From Bryobacterales bacterium (lineage in GTDB: Bacteria > Acidobacteriota > Terriglobia > Bryobacterales > Bryobacteraceae), in the NCBI GenBank assembly GCA_019261985.1, contig JAFAQY010000080.1, forward strand, positions 44,005 through 108,004: a stretch of DNA of 64,000 bases, given 5' to 3'. The position numbers and the translations under genes are program-made. Of the stretch, positions 41,910 to 51,191 are shown piece by piece (within the stretch, counting starts at the first letter, position 1; the number at the start of each line of letters is the position of its first letter). Under the pieces are notes generated by a model that was not told where the DNA came from, ran no database searches, and saw only the letters and a list, made by a program, of their open reading frames with translations.

Positions 41910-44378
41910 TTACTCGGAGGCCAAGGTTTCCACGGGATCAACGGCGGACGCACGCCGGGCTGGAATATAGCTGGCCAGCGCGGCGGCTAGCGCGAGGACA
42001 AGCGCCATGGCCACAAAAGTTGTGGGATCCGCCGGTTTAACCCCGAACAACACGGAAGACATAAGCCGGGCCAGCGGCAGCGCGCTCGCAATCCCCGCCG
42101 CGAGTCCGATTCCCGCCAGAGTAATTCCGTGCCGCAGAAACATTCGCCTAACTTGTACAGGCTGCGCCCCTAGCGCCAGGCGAATGCCGATCTCGCGCCT
42201 GCGCTGCGATACGGCATAGGCGATCACTCCGTAGATCCCGATAATGCCGAGGACCAATGCCATCGCGCCGGCGATTCCAAGCATCACCAGAGTGAACGAA
42301 GTTCGCCCAAGAAAACGGCTGTAGATTTCCTCCATGCTGCGCGACGCCGCGATCGGGAGATTGGAATCGACCGACCAAACGGCTCGACGGATTTCATTCA
42401 GAAAACCCTCCGTGCCGGTCCGATCGCTCCGCACTGCGAATGTCACCGCTCGCATCGCAGTCAGCGGACCGGGCCCGAACTGATCGATTGTCATCGTGGG
42501 CCAATACACAACAGCCGGCGCCGGAGCTTGTACGCCGTTCTCCCGAATATCCTGAACCACCCCGATTACTTCGCGCCATGGCGAATCCGCAATATAGCGA
42601 AACCGCTTTCCAACGGCAGTCGACGGCGATCCCCAAAGTTCGCGTGCAAGATTCTCGGACACTAAAGCCACTGGCCTGTGGCCGTACATGTCGATCCATG
42701 ACAGATCGCGGCCGGCGACCAGGTTTGCCCCAATCGTCTGAAAAAATCCTGGCGATACATATTTGAACATTCGCAGCGGCGGGATCTGTCCGGGAGTTTC
42801 TGGCTGGCCCTCCGCGCGAATGCCGTCCCAATTGAATTCCACTCCCTCCATGGGGACGGAACTGGCGAACGCGGCCGACCGCACGCCTGGAATAGAATCC
42901 AGTTTGTTCACTATCTCGTTCTGCATTCGCGTAATTGCGTCCGGGTTCGTGATGGTGGCTGGAACGGTAATGCGCATGGTTTGGCGTGCGTCCGTAAATC
43001 CAGGCTCCACGGTTCGGAGGGCCTGAAACGTTCGGATCATCAAGCCGGCGCTAACCAGGAGCACCAGCGCCATGGCAACTTGCGTTATCACCAACAGATT
43101 GCTGGCCCGGCGCCGCTCCCGGTTCGCGCTGACTGTCCGGCCCGCGCTTCGTAGGGCTGCGACAATGCGCGGACCCGCGTATTTCAAGGCCGGGACAATC
43201 CCGAACAACAAGCCGGAGAAAATCGAAACCCCAAGCGTGAAAAATATCGCCCTCGCATCAAGAGCGATCTCACTCAACCGCGGCAGATTCGATGGGCCTA
43301 TGGCCACCAGCAAGCGCAGCGCCTGGTCCGCGAGCACGATTCCGAGCAGTCCTCCCGCGAGCGACAGAATCAGGCTTTCGATCAGGAGACCCGCGACGAT
43401 CCGCCGCTTTCCGGCGCCGAGCGCCGCCCTTATCGACAACTCCCTTTGGCGCGATTCGATGTGGACCAGTACGAGATTCGCGACATTCGCGCAGGCGATC
43501 AGCATCACGATCAGAATCGTGCCCATAACGACCCAAAGAAAGCTTCGGACATCACCCACGATCTCGTCTTTCAGCGGACGCAGCGCGGGGGTGATCTTCC
43601 AGGTCTCGTAGATCCTGGGATTCGCGCCGGGCGTGGGCCACGAATTCATCCAAACCGGTATGAGCCTCGCCAGATCCGCGTTGGCTTGTTCGATCGTGAC
43701 GCCGGGTTTCAGACGGGCGATCCCCTGAAACCCGAACCCCGGAAGCACGGCCCGGCTCCGATCAAGCGCAATGGGCACCAGAAGATCGAAATCCGTATCC
43801 AGCACGCGAAACCCTTTGGGCATGATGCCGATAATCCGCCGCGGCTGCGCGTCCACCACGTCCACCGTGATGTCCCGGCCGATTGCGGAGCTCTCACCTC
43901 CGAATCGTTGTTGCCAGTAGCCATAGCTGAGCATCACCGTAGGTCTGCCGCCCGGGACCTGGTCCGCGGACGATAGCGCACGCCCGGCCAGAGGCGGGAC
44001 ACGCAGTGCTTGCAGCACGCCATCGCTTACCGCGATTGCGCGTACCTGCTCCGGTTCGGCCAGCCCAGTGATATTTGCCGTCACCGGCACCCACACGCCC
44101 ATGCTTTGGAAGCTCCGGTTCTGCTCGGCATACGTGAAATACATCGACGGAGACAAAAGTAAACCGTCAGACACGTTCGCCAGCCCCGCGGCACCGGGCG
44201 CGGCCTGCCGCAAGGCGACTAACTCCTCCGGCTTCGGATACGCCAAAGGATTCCAAAGCACACTGTTCACGACGCTGAAAACCGTCGCGTTCGCGCCGAT
44301 CGAGATTGCCAGAGTAAGCAAAACTACGCCTGTGAACATGGGGTTGCGGCGCAGCACGCGGACGGAGTAGCGAATCAT
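41910..44378 (-). CDS. Second duplicated orphan ABC permease (MacB-like)
   Basis: This 822-residue protein has two FtsX/MacB-like units: an N-terminal helix (NPMFTGVVLLTLAISIGANATVF), MacB periplasmic core, and CANVANLVLVHIESRQRELSIRAALG, then a second set with RRREIGIRLALGAQPVQVRRM and PARRASAVDPVETLASE. Unlike the first permease it lacks the N-terminal helical domain and has no PadR gene beside it. No ABC ATPase is in the window. Substrate unknown. Confidence 0.9.
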   Translation of the reverse strand: MIRYSVRVLRRNPMFTGVVLLTLAISIGANATVFSVVNSVLWNPLAYPKPEELVALRQAAPGAAGLANVSDGLLLSPSMYFTYAEQNRSFQSMGVWVPVTANITGLAEPEQVRAIAVSDGVLQALRVPPLAGRALSSADQVPGGRPTVMLSYGYWQQRFGGESSAIGRDITVDVVDAQPRRIIGIMPKGFRVLDTDFDLLVPIALDRSRAVLPGFGFQGIARLKPGVTIEQANADLARLIPVWMNSWPTPGANPRIYETWKITPALRPLKDEIVGDVRSFLWVVMGTILIVMLIACANVANLVLVHIESRQRELSIRAALGAGKRRIVAGLLIESLILSLAGGLLGIVLADQALRLLVAIGPSNLPRLSEIALDARAIFFTLGVSIFSGLLFGIVPALKYAGPRIVAALRSAGRTVSANRERRRASNLLVITQVAMALVLLVSAGLMIRTFQALRTVEPGFTDARQTMRITVPATITNPDAITRMQNEIVNKLDSIPGVRSAAFASSVPMEGVEFNWDGIRAEGQPETPGQIPPLRMFKYVSPGFFQTIGANLVAGRDLSWIDMYGHRPVALVSENLARELWGSPSTAVGKRFRYIADSPWREVIGVVQDIRENGVQAPAPAVVYWPTMTIDQFGPGPLTAMRAVTFAVRSDRTGTEGFLNEIRRAVWSVDSNLPIAASRSMEEIYSRFLGRTSFTLVMLGIAGAMALVLGIIGIYGVIAYAVSQRRREIGIRLALGAQPVQVRRMFLRHGITLAGIGLAAGIASALPLARLMSSVLFGVKPADPTTFVAMALVLALAAALASYIPARRASAVDPVETLASE

Positions 44379-44505
44379 GAGGCGACCAAGTGCAATCTTC
44401 CATCCTATCGGCCCCTTGTAGATTCAACCGGGCTCATTGGGCCGGTGTCCGGTTGCGGGAATTCTTGTTCGCAGTTCCAAGGCCGGACGTGATAAAACTC
44501 TCAAC

Positions 44506-45576
44506 ATGACCTCGAGGATGGGAATCGCCGCCGCTCTCGCGCTCGCGCCAAGCGTTTTCGGCGCATCCGTTACAACATTGATCGGCACGGGCGTTCCGGG
44601 GTTCTCGGATACGCAGGTGAATAACCCTTACGGAATGGCGATCGGTCCGGATGGGGCGCTGTATTTCTGCGAGGTCGACAATAATCGCATCCGCAAGCTC
44701 GATCTCGGGACGAAGCGGCTTACGGTGATCGCCGGCAACGGGCAGAAAGCGTATCGGGGCGATGGCGGCCCCGCGACGGAAGCCTCGCTTAGCGCGCCCC
44801 ACGAATTATTGTTCGACCGCAACGGAGACCTCTACATCACCGAGCGCGATAACCACGTCATCCGCAAAGTGAACATGAAGACCGGCGTGATTTCGACCGT
44901 CGCAGGCACTGGCAAACCCGGTTTCAGCGGCGACGGCGGCGCCGGCACGCAGGCGCAGCTTAATCAGCCACACAGCATCGTCCTGGATCGCGATGGATCG
45001 ATCTTGATCTGCGACATCCAGAATCACCGCATTCGGCGGCTGCACCTGGATACCGGAATGATCGAGACCTGGGCCGGCACAGGCGAGCAGAAGCCCACAC
45101 CCGACGGCGCGCCCATCGCGGGGACACCGCTCACCGGCCCGCGTACGATGGTGCTTGCGCCGAACGGGGATCTGTATCTTGCGCTGCGCGAGGGCAACAC
45201 GATTTATCGAATCGATGCGCAGACGAAAACGTTCCACCATATTGCGGGGACGGGCGAATCGGGCTATAGCGGCGATGGCGGCCCGGCGTTGAATGCGAAG
45301 TTCGGCGGATCGACCGCGCGCCTGGCGGGACCGAAAGGGCTCACGCTTGGTCCCGATAACAGTTTGTACGTCGCCGATACCGAGAGTCACGCGATCCGCC
45401 GGATCGACTTAAAAACAGGCGTCATCATCACCGTTTTAGGAACAGGCGAGAAAGGCGACGGGCCGGAACCGGATCCGCTGAAATGCCGGCTAAATCGCCC
45501 ACACGCGGTGCTCTATGCAAACGGCGTATTGTATGTAGCCGATAGCGAAGCACACCGGATCCGGGTGCTCAGGTGA
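44506..45576 (+). CDS. NHL-repeat secreted protein
   Basis: This 356-residue protein has a signal peptide ([15 protein letters not shown]) and about six NHL repeats, each with a [29 protein letters not shown] pattern and [10 protein letters not shown] or [10 protein letters not shown] connectors. NHL propellers bind ligands or act as lactonases; no catalytic residues were assigned. The ATG at 44506 is chosen because it begins the signal peptide. Its stop overlaps the argR stop by 8 bases, tail to tail. Confidence 0.87.
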   Translation: MTSRMGIAAALALAPSVFGASVTTLIGTGVPGFSDTQVNNPYGMAIGPDGALYFCEVDNNRIRKLDLGTKRLTVIAGNGQKAYRGDGGPATEASLSAPHELLFDRNGDLYITERDNHVIRKVNMKTGVISTVAGTGKPGFSGDGGAGTQAQLNQPHSIVLDRDGSILICDIQNHRIRRLHLDTGMIETWAGTGEQKPTPDGAPIAGTPLTGPRTMVLAPNGDLYLALREGNTIYRIDAQTKTFHHIAGTGESGYSGDGGPALNAKFGGSTARLAGPKGLTLGPDNSLYVADTESHAIRRIDLKTGVIITVLGTGEKGDGPEPDPLKCRLNRPHAVLYANGVLYVADSEAHRIRVLR

Positions 45577-46006
45577 GCAAGCTGGTTAATTTGGCGCGCA
45601 GGGCCGCCGCGGCTTTTGAATCCGGAGCGACGACGAGCACGGTATCATCGCCGGCGATAGTCCCCACCACTTCCGGCCAATCCGCGTGATCTAAAGCGGA
45701 CGCCAGAGGATTTGCCATGGCCGGCGGAGTCCGCAACACGAGCAGGTTCTGAGCGACGCGGACGTCCAGAAGCGAATCGCGGGCGACGGTCTCGACATCG
45801 GGACCGGCAGGCGCGGCGGCTTCGGCGGGCTCGGCATAGCCGTGGATGGTCTTGACCAATCCCAAATCCCGAATGTCGCGCGACAGCGTCACCTGGGTCG
45901 CCGCGATTCCCAAATGCCGCAACGTGTGCGCGAGCTCTTCCTGTGTATAGATTTCGCGGGAGCGGATTAATTTAAGAATCTGTCCTTGCCGATAGCTTTT
46001 GTTCAT
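45569..46006 (-). CDS. argR: Arginine repressor
   Basis: This 145-residue protein has an N-terminal winged helix ([46 protein letters not shown]) and a C-terminal arginine-binding trimer domain ([17 protein letters not shown] with the conserved GDD). It is the last gene of argF-argG-argH-argR, and its ATG overlaps the argH stop. It likely represses the operon at the ARG boxes at 49666-49699, giving negative feedback. Confidence 0.94.
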   Translation of the reverse strand: MNKSYRQGQILKLIRSREIYTQEELAHTLRHLGIAATQVTLSRDIRDLGLVKTIHGYAEPAEAAAPAGPDVETVARDSLLDVRVAQNLLVLRTPPAMANPLASALDHADWPEVVGTIAGDDTVLVVAPDSKAAAALRAKLTSLLT

Positions 46007-47385
46007 TTACGCCAGGCGGAAAGCCGCGCCGCAGCCTCGTCCAGCGCGGCTACGACGGCGCGCGGGCCAGTGCCGCCCGGAATTTCGCGCGTCTTCATTC
46101 CTTCCGCGGCATGCAGCAAACCCGCCATTTCGGGCGTGAACTCGGGTGCGAATTTCGCCAGGCTTTCCGGCGTCCAATCCGCGGGCTTTGTGCCGCTGCG
46201 CATGCTCTCGAGCACCAGCCGGCCGACGATCTGATGCGCTTGATGAAAGGGTGTTCCGTTTCGAGCCAGCGCTTCGGCGAGATCGGTGGCCACAACCCAG
46301 CTCTCGTCCGCCGCGGCGGCGGGCCGCGATGGATTCAATCGAGCCGTGTCCACAACTCCGCGCGCCATTTCGAGCGCGCCGCATAATTGATGCGCGGCAT
46401 CGAAGACCGGCTCCTTGTCCTCCTGCATGTCGCGATTGTAGGTGGAAGGCAGACCCTTCATGGTCACGAACAGCGAAGTGAAATCGCCGAAGACGCGGCC
46501 ACATTTACCGCGGATCAGCTCCAAGGAATCGGGGTTCTTTTTCTGGGGCATCAGGCTGGAGCCGCTGGTGACACCGTCTCCCAACTCGAGCCAGCCGAAC
46601 TCCTCGCTCGAATACAAAATCCAATCTTCGGCGAAACGGCTCAAGTGCAGCATCGCGATGGATGCGGCACAAAGAAAATCGAGGGCAAAATCGCGGTCGG
46701 CGGAAACATCCATGCTGTTGCGCGTTATCGCGGCGAAGGCGAGGTCGCGGGCGATGGCTTCGCGATCGAAAGGAAATCCGCTTCCGGCTAGCGCGCCGCT
46801 GCCGAGCGGCAGAAGGTTCACGCGCGCGCGAGCCTGGTGGAGGCGCTCAACATCGCGCGCGAACATCTCGAACCAGGCGAGCAGATAATGCGGCCACAAC
46901 ACGGCCTGCGCCCGGCGCAGATGCGTGTAACCGGGGACGATCGCATCCGGATTGCGGCGGGCGCAGCTGATCAGCGATTGCATCAAATCAAGCAGCAGGG
47001 CCGAGGCTTTGTCGATCTCTGCGCGAATCCACAGCCGCACATCGAGCGAGACTTGCTCATTGCGGCTTCGGCCGGTATGGATCTTGTCGGCGAGCGCGCC
47101 CACACGCTCCTTCAGCTTGCGAATCACCAGCGTGTGGACGTCTTCGTCGGTTGCGCCTTCGTAAAATGCGGCTTCGGAGGACTCCTGGAGAATCGCGTCA
47201 AACGCGGCAACCAGCTTCTCGCATTCGGCGGCCGTAAGAATCCCGGCGCCTTCCAGCGCGCGTGCAAACGCCTGCGATCCACGGATATCGTGCTCGATCA
47301 GCTTACGGTCGAAATGCAGCGATCCGGAGAAGCGCTCGAAAACTTCCGAGGGGCCTTCGGCGAAGCGCCCGCCCCAGAGTTTCAT
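46003..47385 (-). CDS. argH: Argininosuccinate lyase
   Basis: This 460-residue enzyme splits argininosuccinate to arginine and fumarate, the last step of arginine synthesis. The fumarase/ASL signature [22 protein letters not shown] carries the catalytic Ser; also present are [20 protein letters not shown] at the start and [11 protein letters not shown] with the His of the second half-site. Its ATG overlaps the argG stop by 4 bases, so the genes are translationally coupled. Confidence 0.96.
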   Translation of the reverse strand: MKLWGGRFAEGPSEVFERFSGSLHFDRKLIEHDIRGSQAFARALEGAGILTAAECEKLVAAFDAILQESSEAAFYEGATDEDVHTLVIRKLKERVGALADKIHTGRSRNEQVSLDVRLWIRAEIDKASALLLDLMQSLISCARRNPDAIVPGYTHLRRAQAVLWPHYLLAWFEMFARDVERLHQARARVNLLPLGSGALAGSGFPFDREAIARDLAFAAITRNSMDVSADRDFALDFLCAASIAMLHLSRFAEDWILYSSEEFGWLELGDGVTSGSSLMPQKKNPDSLELIRGKCGRVFGDFTSLFVTMKGLPSTYNRDMQEDKEPVFDAAHQLCGALEMARGVVDTARLNPSRPAAAADESWVVATDLAEALARNGTPFHQAHQIVGRLVLESMRSGTKPADWTPESLAKFAPEFTPEMAGLLHAAEGMKTREIPGGTGPRAVVAALDEAAARLSAWRK

Positions 47386-48602
47386 ACCGCTTTCTTAGCC
47401 GCCGTTTTCAGAGACGCTTGCACCTGAATCGGCAGGCCGATCAGATTGATGAAACCGCGCGCGTCGCGCTGATCGTATTCGGCGCCCATGGTGAAGCTGG
47501 CGATGTCGAGCGAGTACAGGGAATACGCCGACTTTCGGCTGACCGGCTGCAGATTGCCTTTGTAGAGGCGCATGGCGACCTCGCCAGTTGTATTCGCGCT
47601 GGCGTGTTCGAAAAAGGCATCCAGCGATTCGCGGAGAGGGGTGAACCAGAGGCCGTTGTAAACCAACTCGGCGTAGTCCAAAGCGAGCTTCTGCTTATAG
47701 TGGGCGAGATTGCGGTCGAGCGTCAGGGCTTCCAGTTCTTTATGCGCAGCCATGATGATGGTCCCGCCGGGGGTCTCATAGCATCCGCGCGATTTCATTC
47801 CCACGAACCGGTTTTCGACCAGATCGATGCGGCCGATGCCGTGCTCACCGCCGATGCGGTTCAGCTCGGTCAGCAATTGCACGCCTGTCGCCGCCTTGCC
47901 GTTGAGCGACACGGGAATGCCGCGCTCGAAGCCGATCGTCACTTCGGCAGGTTTATCGGGCGCTTCGTTGGGGCTGCGGGTCAGCATCCAGACGTCGTCC
48001 GGAGCGGCATTGGCGGGGTCTTCGAGCGCGCCCCCTTCGTGCGAGATGTGCCAGATGTTGCGATCGCGGCTGTAGATCTTCGTGGTGGTCTGGGAGATTG
48101 GGACGTTATGCTTAGCCGCGTAGGCAATGGCGTCCTCGCGCGAGACGATGTTCCATTCGCGCCACGGGGCGATCACAGGCAAATGCGGCGCCGTCGCCTT
48201 ATAGGTCAACTCAAACCGGACCTGATCGTTACCTTTGCCGGTGCAGCCGTGCGCGAGCGCGTCGCATCCGGTGGCCAGCGCGACTTCGGCCTGCTTCTTC
48301 GCGAGCAGCGGACGCGCGATGGATGTGCCCAGCAAATACTTGTACTCATATTCGCCGCCCGCGCGGACCAGTTTCCATAAGTATTCGGAAACGAACTCTT
48401 CACGCATGTCGGCGACGAACACTTCCGACGCGCCGGTTTTCCGCGCTTTTGCCTCCAGGCCTTCGAGCTCATCGCCGCCCTGTCCGATGTCGCCGCACAC
48501 GGCGACCACTTCGCAGCCGTAGTTCTCTTTAAGCCACGGAATGATGATAGATGTATCCAGTCCGCCCGAGTAAGCAAGGGCGACCTTCTTCGCTTTCGCC
48601 AT
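47382..48602 (-). CDS. argG: Argininosuccinate synthase
   Basis: This 406-residue enzyme joins citrulline and aspartate using ATP. The P-loop-like pyrophosphatase motif AYSGGLDTSIIIPWL opens it, followed by ALAHGCTGKGNDQVRFE and SLNGKAATGVQLLTEL. The ATG at 48602 matches known starts; a longer upstream frame runs antisense within argF. The gap to the argF stop is 32 bases. Confidence 0.96.
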   Translation of the reverse strand: MAKAKKVALAYSGGLDTSIIIPWLKENYGCEVVAVCGDIGQGGDELEGLEAKARKTGASEVFVADMREEFVSEYLWKLVRAGGEYEYKYLLGTSIARPLLAKKQAEVALATGCDALAHGCTGKGNDQVRFELTYKATAPHLPVIAPWREWNIVSREDAIAYAAKHNVPISQTTTKIYSRDRNIWHISHEGGALEDPANAAPDDVWMLTRSPNEAPDKPAEVTIGFERGIPVSLNGKAATGVQLLTELNRIGGEHGIGRIDLVENRFVGMKSRGCYETPGGTIIMAAHKELEALTLDRNLAHYKQKLALDYAELVYNGLWFTPLRESLDAFFEHASANTTGEVAMRLYKGNLQPVSRKSAYSLYSLDIASFTMGAEYDQRDARGFINLIGLPIQVQASLKTAAKKAV

Positions 48603-48634
48603 AACTTTGAATTGTAGCTTTGCGCCGGCTTGCT

Positions 48635-49561
48635 CTATTCGAGCAGCGTCAATAACAACGCCTTCTGTGTATGCAGCCGGTTTTCGGCTTGATCGAATAC
48701 GATGGAGCGCTCGCATTCGATGACCGCGTCGGTAACCTCTTCGGCGCGGCGCGCCGGGAGGCAATGCATAAAAACCGCGTCGGGGCGGGCTTTCGCGAAC
48801 AGCTCTTCGTTGACCTGGTACGGCGCAAATGCCCGCGCGCGAGCTTCCGTTTCGGATTCCTGGCCCATGCTGGCCCAGACATCCGTGTAGACCGCGTGCG
48901 CTCCCGCGACGGCTTCGGCGGGATCGCACGTTTCGGTTATGCGCCCGAGACCTGCCGCTTCCGCGACAATTGCCGGATCGGGCCGGTACGCCTCCGGCGT
49001 GGCGACGGCGACGTGAACGCCGAGCCGCCCGGCGGTGAGCATCAGCGAATGCGCGACGTTGTTGCCGTCGCCGACGAACGCGAGCTTCACGCCGTCGAGC
49101 TTGCCGAAGCGTTCTTTGAGCGTCTGCACGTCGGCCAGGGCTTGGCAGGGATGAAAGCGGTCGCTTAATGCATTCACGACGGGCACGTTCGACCAGCGCG
49201 CCAATTCTTCGATGGTCGAGTGAGAAAATACGCGCGCGACGATGCCGTTGGTCCAGCGGTCGAGATTCCGAGCGACGTCTTTTACCGGCTCGCGCTCGCC
49301 GATCGGACCGGCGAAGTTGACGGCATCTCCGCCAAGCTGTTTGATTGCCAGCTCGAACGTGAGCCGCGTCCGCAGCGACGGCTTCTCGAACAACAAGCTC
49401 AGATAGCGGCCGGCGAGGGCGTGCGCATAACGGAGCGGCGTGCGCTTGATTTGCGCGGAGAGATCGAGCACGCGCGACAAGACCTGCGTGCTGAGGTCAA
49501 GATCGCTAGCGAGATTCAACGGGTTCTCGCGAAGCCGGGGTACCAACTTGGGCGCTGCCAT
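48635..49561 (-). CDS. argF: Ornithine carbamoyltransferase
   Basis: This 308-residue enzyme makes citrulline from ornithine and carbamoyl phosphate. The carbamoyl-phosphate motif SLRTRLTFE (STRTR-type), HPCQALADVQTL and the ornithine-site HCLPARRAEEV are clear. ATG at 49561 follows AAAGGAGACGATCACA; the frame extends further but into non-conserved sequence. It is the first gene of the arginine operon, 105 bases downstream of the nearer ARG box. Confidence 0.96.
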   Translation of the reverse strand: MAAPKLVPRLRENPLNLASDLDLSTQVLSRVLDLSAQIKRTPLRYAHALAGRYLSLLFEKPSLRTRLTFELAIKQLGGDAVNFAGPIGEREPVKDVARNLDRWTNGIVARVFSHSTIEELARWSNVPVVNALSDRFHPCQALADVQTLKERFGKLDGVKLAFVGDGNNVAHSLMLTAGRLGVHVAVATPEAYRPDPAIVAEAAGLGRITETCDPAEAVAGAHAVYTDVWASMGQESETEARARAFAPYQVNEELFAKARPDAVFMHCLPARRAEEVTDAVIECERSIVFDQAENRLHTQKALLLTLLE

Positions 49562-49589
49562 TGTGATCGTCTCCTTTGTGACAAACTGC

Positions 49590-49645
49590 CGAGGCGGGCT
49601 GAAGCGCGCCGCCGGCTGAAGCCTGCCCCACGGCGGGCTGCATGC
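49590..49645. repeat. REP-like palindromes in the argF leader
   Basis: GCGGGCTGAAGC, GCCGGCTGAAGCCTGCCCC and ACGGCGGGCTGCATGCC resemble the second REP type seen at 33045-33090. They lie between the argF promoter and start codon, so they would be in the transcript leader. Confidence 0.5.
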
Positions 49646-49665
49646 CAACTTGAAGCTTGCCCACT

Positions 49666-49699
49666 GTATTTTTATTCATCCAACTGAATAAGTATACAG
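49666..49699 (-). promoter_or_regulatory. Tandem ARG boxes (ArgR operator)
   Basis: Two 14-base boxes TGTATTTTTATTCA (49666-49679) and TGAATAAGTATACA (49686-49699) match the ARG box core TGAATWWWWATTCA with one and two mismatches, separated by 6 bases. That spacing is what pairs of 18-base ARG boxes normally show, so a hexameric repressor could bind both. They overlap the argF promoter -10. Confidence 0.88.
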
Positions 49700-49720
49700 C
49701 AATGAGGCACGGCTCGCAAG
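49692..49720 (-). promoter_or_regulatory. Sigma-70 promoter of the argF-argG-argH-argR operon
   Basis: On the minus strand TTGCGA and TATACT are separated by exactly 17 bases (TCGCAA at 49715-49720, AGTATA at 49692-49697). The -10 lies inside the upstream ARG box, so repression by ArgR would be direct. Confidence 0.85.
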
Positions 49721-49741
49721 TTGTTCACTATCAGGCAAACG

Positions 49742-50389
49742 CTAGGCCGGTGGGTTCGCTTGTGGAGGGGGTGAAGTGGTTTCATTTTGTTCGACATGGG
49801 CGGCAAAATTGGGTTCGGTTGGTATTTCACCTCGCAGGGCTTTGAGCCGTTCGAATTCGTCTAGGGCGCGGCGGTAGAGGCGCTCGGCTTGAGTCTGATA
49901 GCGGAAAAATAATGCCCAGCCGGGCGACTGGGCGGCCATGCGGTGGAAGCCTTCGGCTAGGGCGAAGTTGCGGTTTTGTTCGCGGGTGAGTTGTTCGTCG
50001 TCGAACAGGACCTCCGCGAAAGGGACGTTGGGCGCATCTTCGTCCAGGAGTCCATGATTGAGGCACTTGGTGAAAAGGCCGGATTCGAGCCGTGCGGCGC
50101 GAACCATGTTTTGTTGGGCAAGAGCCATACGTTCGATGGCAAACAACTCCTGGGAGTTGACGGGCTGGTAGGCTTCAATAAGGTCGGCTCTGATTTTGGC
50201 GATTTCATCGAGGCTCTCCATGCGGACGATGGCAAAGGTGGAGGCGGTGAAGCCGTGCCTGCGGCCGTTTTGAGCCGAGCGGGCTTTACCTTCCGGGGTG
50301 CGGGGGCCGGTGGAGCGGGCGGCGTTGGCGCGGTTGGCGGCCAGGCGCTTGGGGGAGACGGACGATTTTGATTTTGACTTTGGCTTCAT
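49742..50389 (-). CDS. Conserved protein with STGPRTPEGK motif, unknown function
   Basis: This 215-residue protein has a basic start (KPKSKSKSSVSPKRL), then AANRANAARSTGPRTPEGK and RSAQNGRRHGFTAS. I know this N-terminal block from many acidobacterial and other proteins of unknown role. The rest is a long helical part rich in Glu and Leu and a Pro-rich tail. The ATG at 50389 is preferred over the longer frame from 50593, which reads into a REP element. It is next to the arginine operon but reads toward it. Proteins of this type are numerous in such genomes. Confidence 0.75.
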   Translation of the reverse strand: MKPKSKSKSSVSPKRLAANRANAARSTGPRTPEGKARSAQNGRRHGFTASTFAIVRMESLDEIAKIRADLIEAYQPVNSQELFAIERMALAQQNMVRAARLESGLFTKCLNHGLLDEDAPNVPFAEVLFDDEQLTREQNRNFALAEGFHRMAAQSPGWALFFRYQTQAERLYRRALDEFERLKALRGEIPTEPNFAAHVEQNETTSPPPQANPPA

Positions 50390-50528
50390 ATTTAGTGGCG
50401 CTTGACCGTACGGAGGTGCTGTGCGCTCAGGACCTCTTGAGGCATAGCAGGGGGTAGCGTGGGTGAGGGCGGGTTGGAAGCGGAAGTTGCGGGTGGGAGG
50501 GGGGTTAGATTCTCGTTTGGGAGGTGAG

Positions 50529-50624
50529 TGACACGTCGGCTTGGCGCGATTGGCAATCGCGCGCAGGATGGCATCCTGCCCCACGCGTGTCATCCGGCGA
50601 TTCGGGGAGCGATATACGGCAGCG
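50529..50624. repeat. REP-containing tandem copy 1
   Basis: TGACACGTCG, GCGCGATTGGCAATCGCGC, CAGGATGGCATCCTG, CCCCACGCG, GTCATCCGGCGAT and GAGCGATATACGGCA recur 138 bases further on at 50667-50761. The last part repeats the 3' end of the neighbouring DUF6868 gene, so this copy carries a gene-end fragment. The 50390-50726 gap holds only these repeats. Confidence 0.85.
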
Positions 50625-50666
50625 GTTTGAATCGGAGGGGAGTTAGGATTGCGTTTGGGGATAGAC

Positions 50667-50761
50667 TGACACGTCGCCTGGCGCGATTGGCAATCGCGCG
50701 CAGGATGGCATCCTGCCCCACGCGCGTCATCCGGCGATCCGGAGAGCGATATACGGCACCA
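50667..50761. repeat. REP-containing tandem copy 2
   Basis: Second copy of the 138-base unit; its right part is the true 3' end of the 50969-50727 gene. Confidence 0.85.
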
Positions 50762-50969
50762 GGTTTAAGAGGATAATGAACAACTTGTAGAGGGTGATAC
50801 CCCCGAAGTTGATGGCATCAAATTGCTCGAATGTCAAACGGAACCATTTGCCCCAGAGCCGATAAATCCATTGGTGCGGAAACAGCAGTAAAAGGACCCA
50901 GACTAGTAACACGAAATAATTGAGCACCGTACACCAGAGAAAGAAGTTGCGCAGTACATCGACGCTCAT
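50727..50969 (-). CDS. DUF6868-like small membrane protein
   Basis: This 80-residue protein has two hydrophobic helices (YFVLLVWVLLLLF near 18-30 and LYKLFIILLNLVPYIAL near 60-76) and FPHQWIYRLWGKWFRLTFEQFDAINF between them, the pattern of DUF6868. Function unknown. Its last codons, YIALRIAG, are duplicated in the tandem repeat copy at 50529-50624. Confidence 0.85.
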   Translation of the reverse strand: MSVDVLRNFFLWCTVLNYFVLLVWVLLLLFPHQWIYRLWGKWFRLTFEQFDAINFGGITLYKLFIILLNLVPYIALRIAG

Positions 50970-51191
50970 GGAGATCTCCTTTTACTCTTTTTGATGCTGT
51001 TCCCCTGGGCTTGCGACACCGGGAATATGATCGTTGCTGCCGCGATGGTAGGAGACGCAGGTGTGCGCTTTTTGATCAGCAGCTCCGGGACGGGTCCCTT
51101 CCCGGCCGGTCCCGGAAAAGCTCACGAGCGATCGTGCCGGCTGCCATGAATCGCGAGATCTCAATGGCGCCGGCTCACCCTTGCGTACGCG

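Noticed and set aside
48603..48929. N-terminal extension of argG
   Set aside because: It is antisense reading within the argF coding region; the family start MAKAKKVALAYSGG is at 48602.
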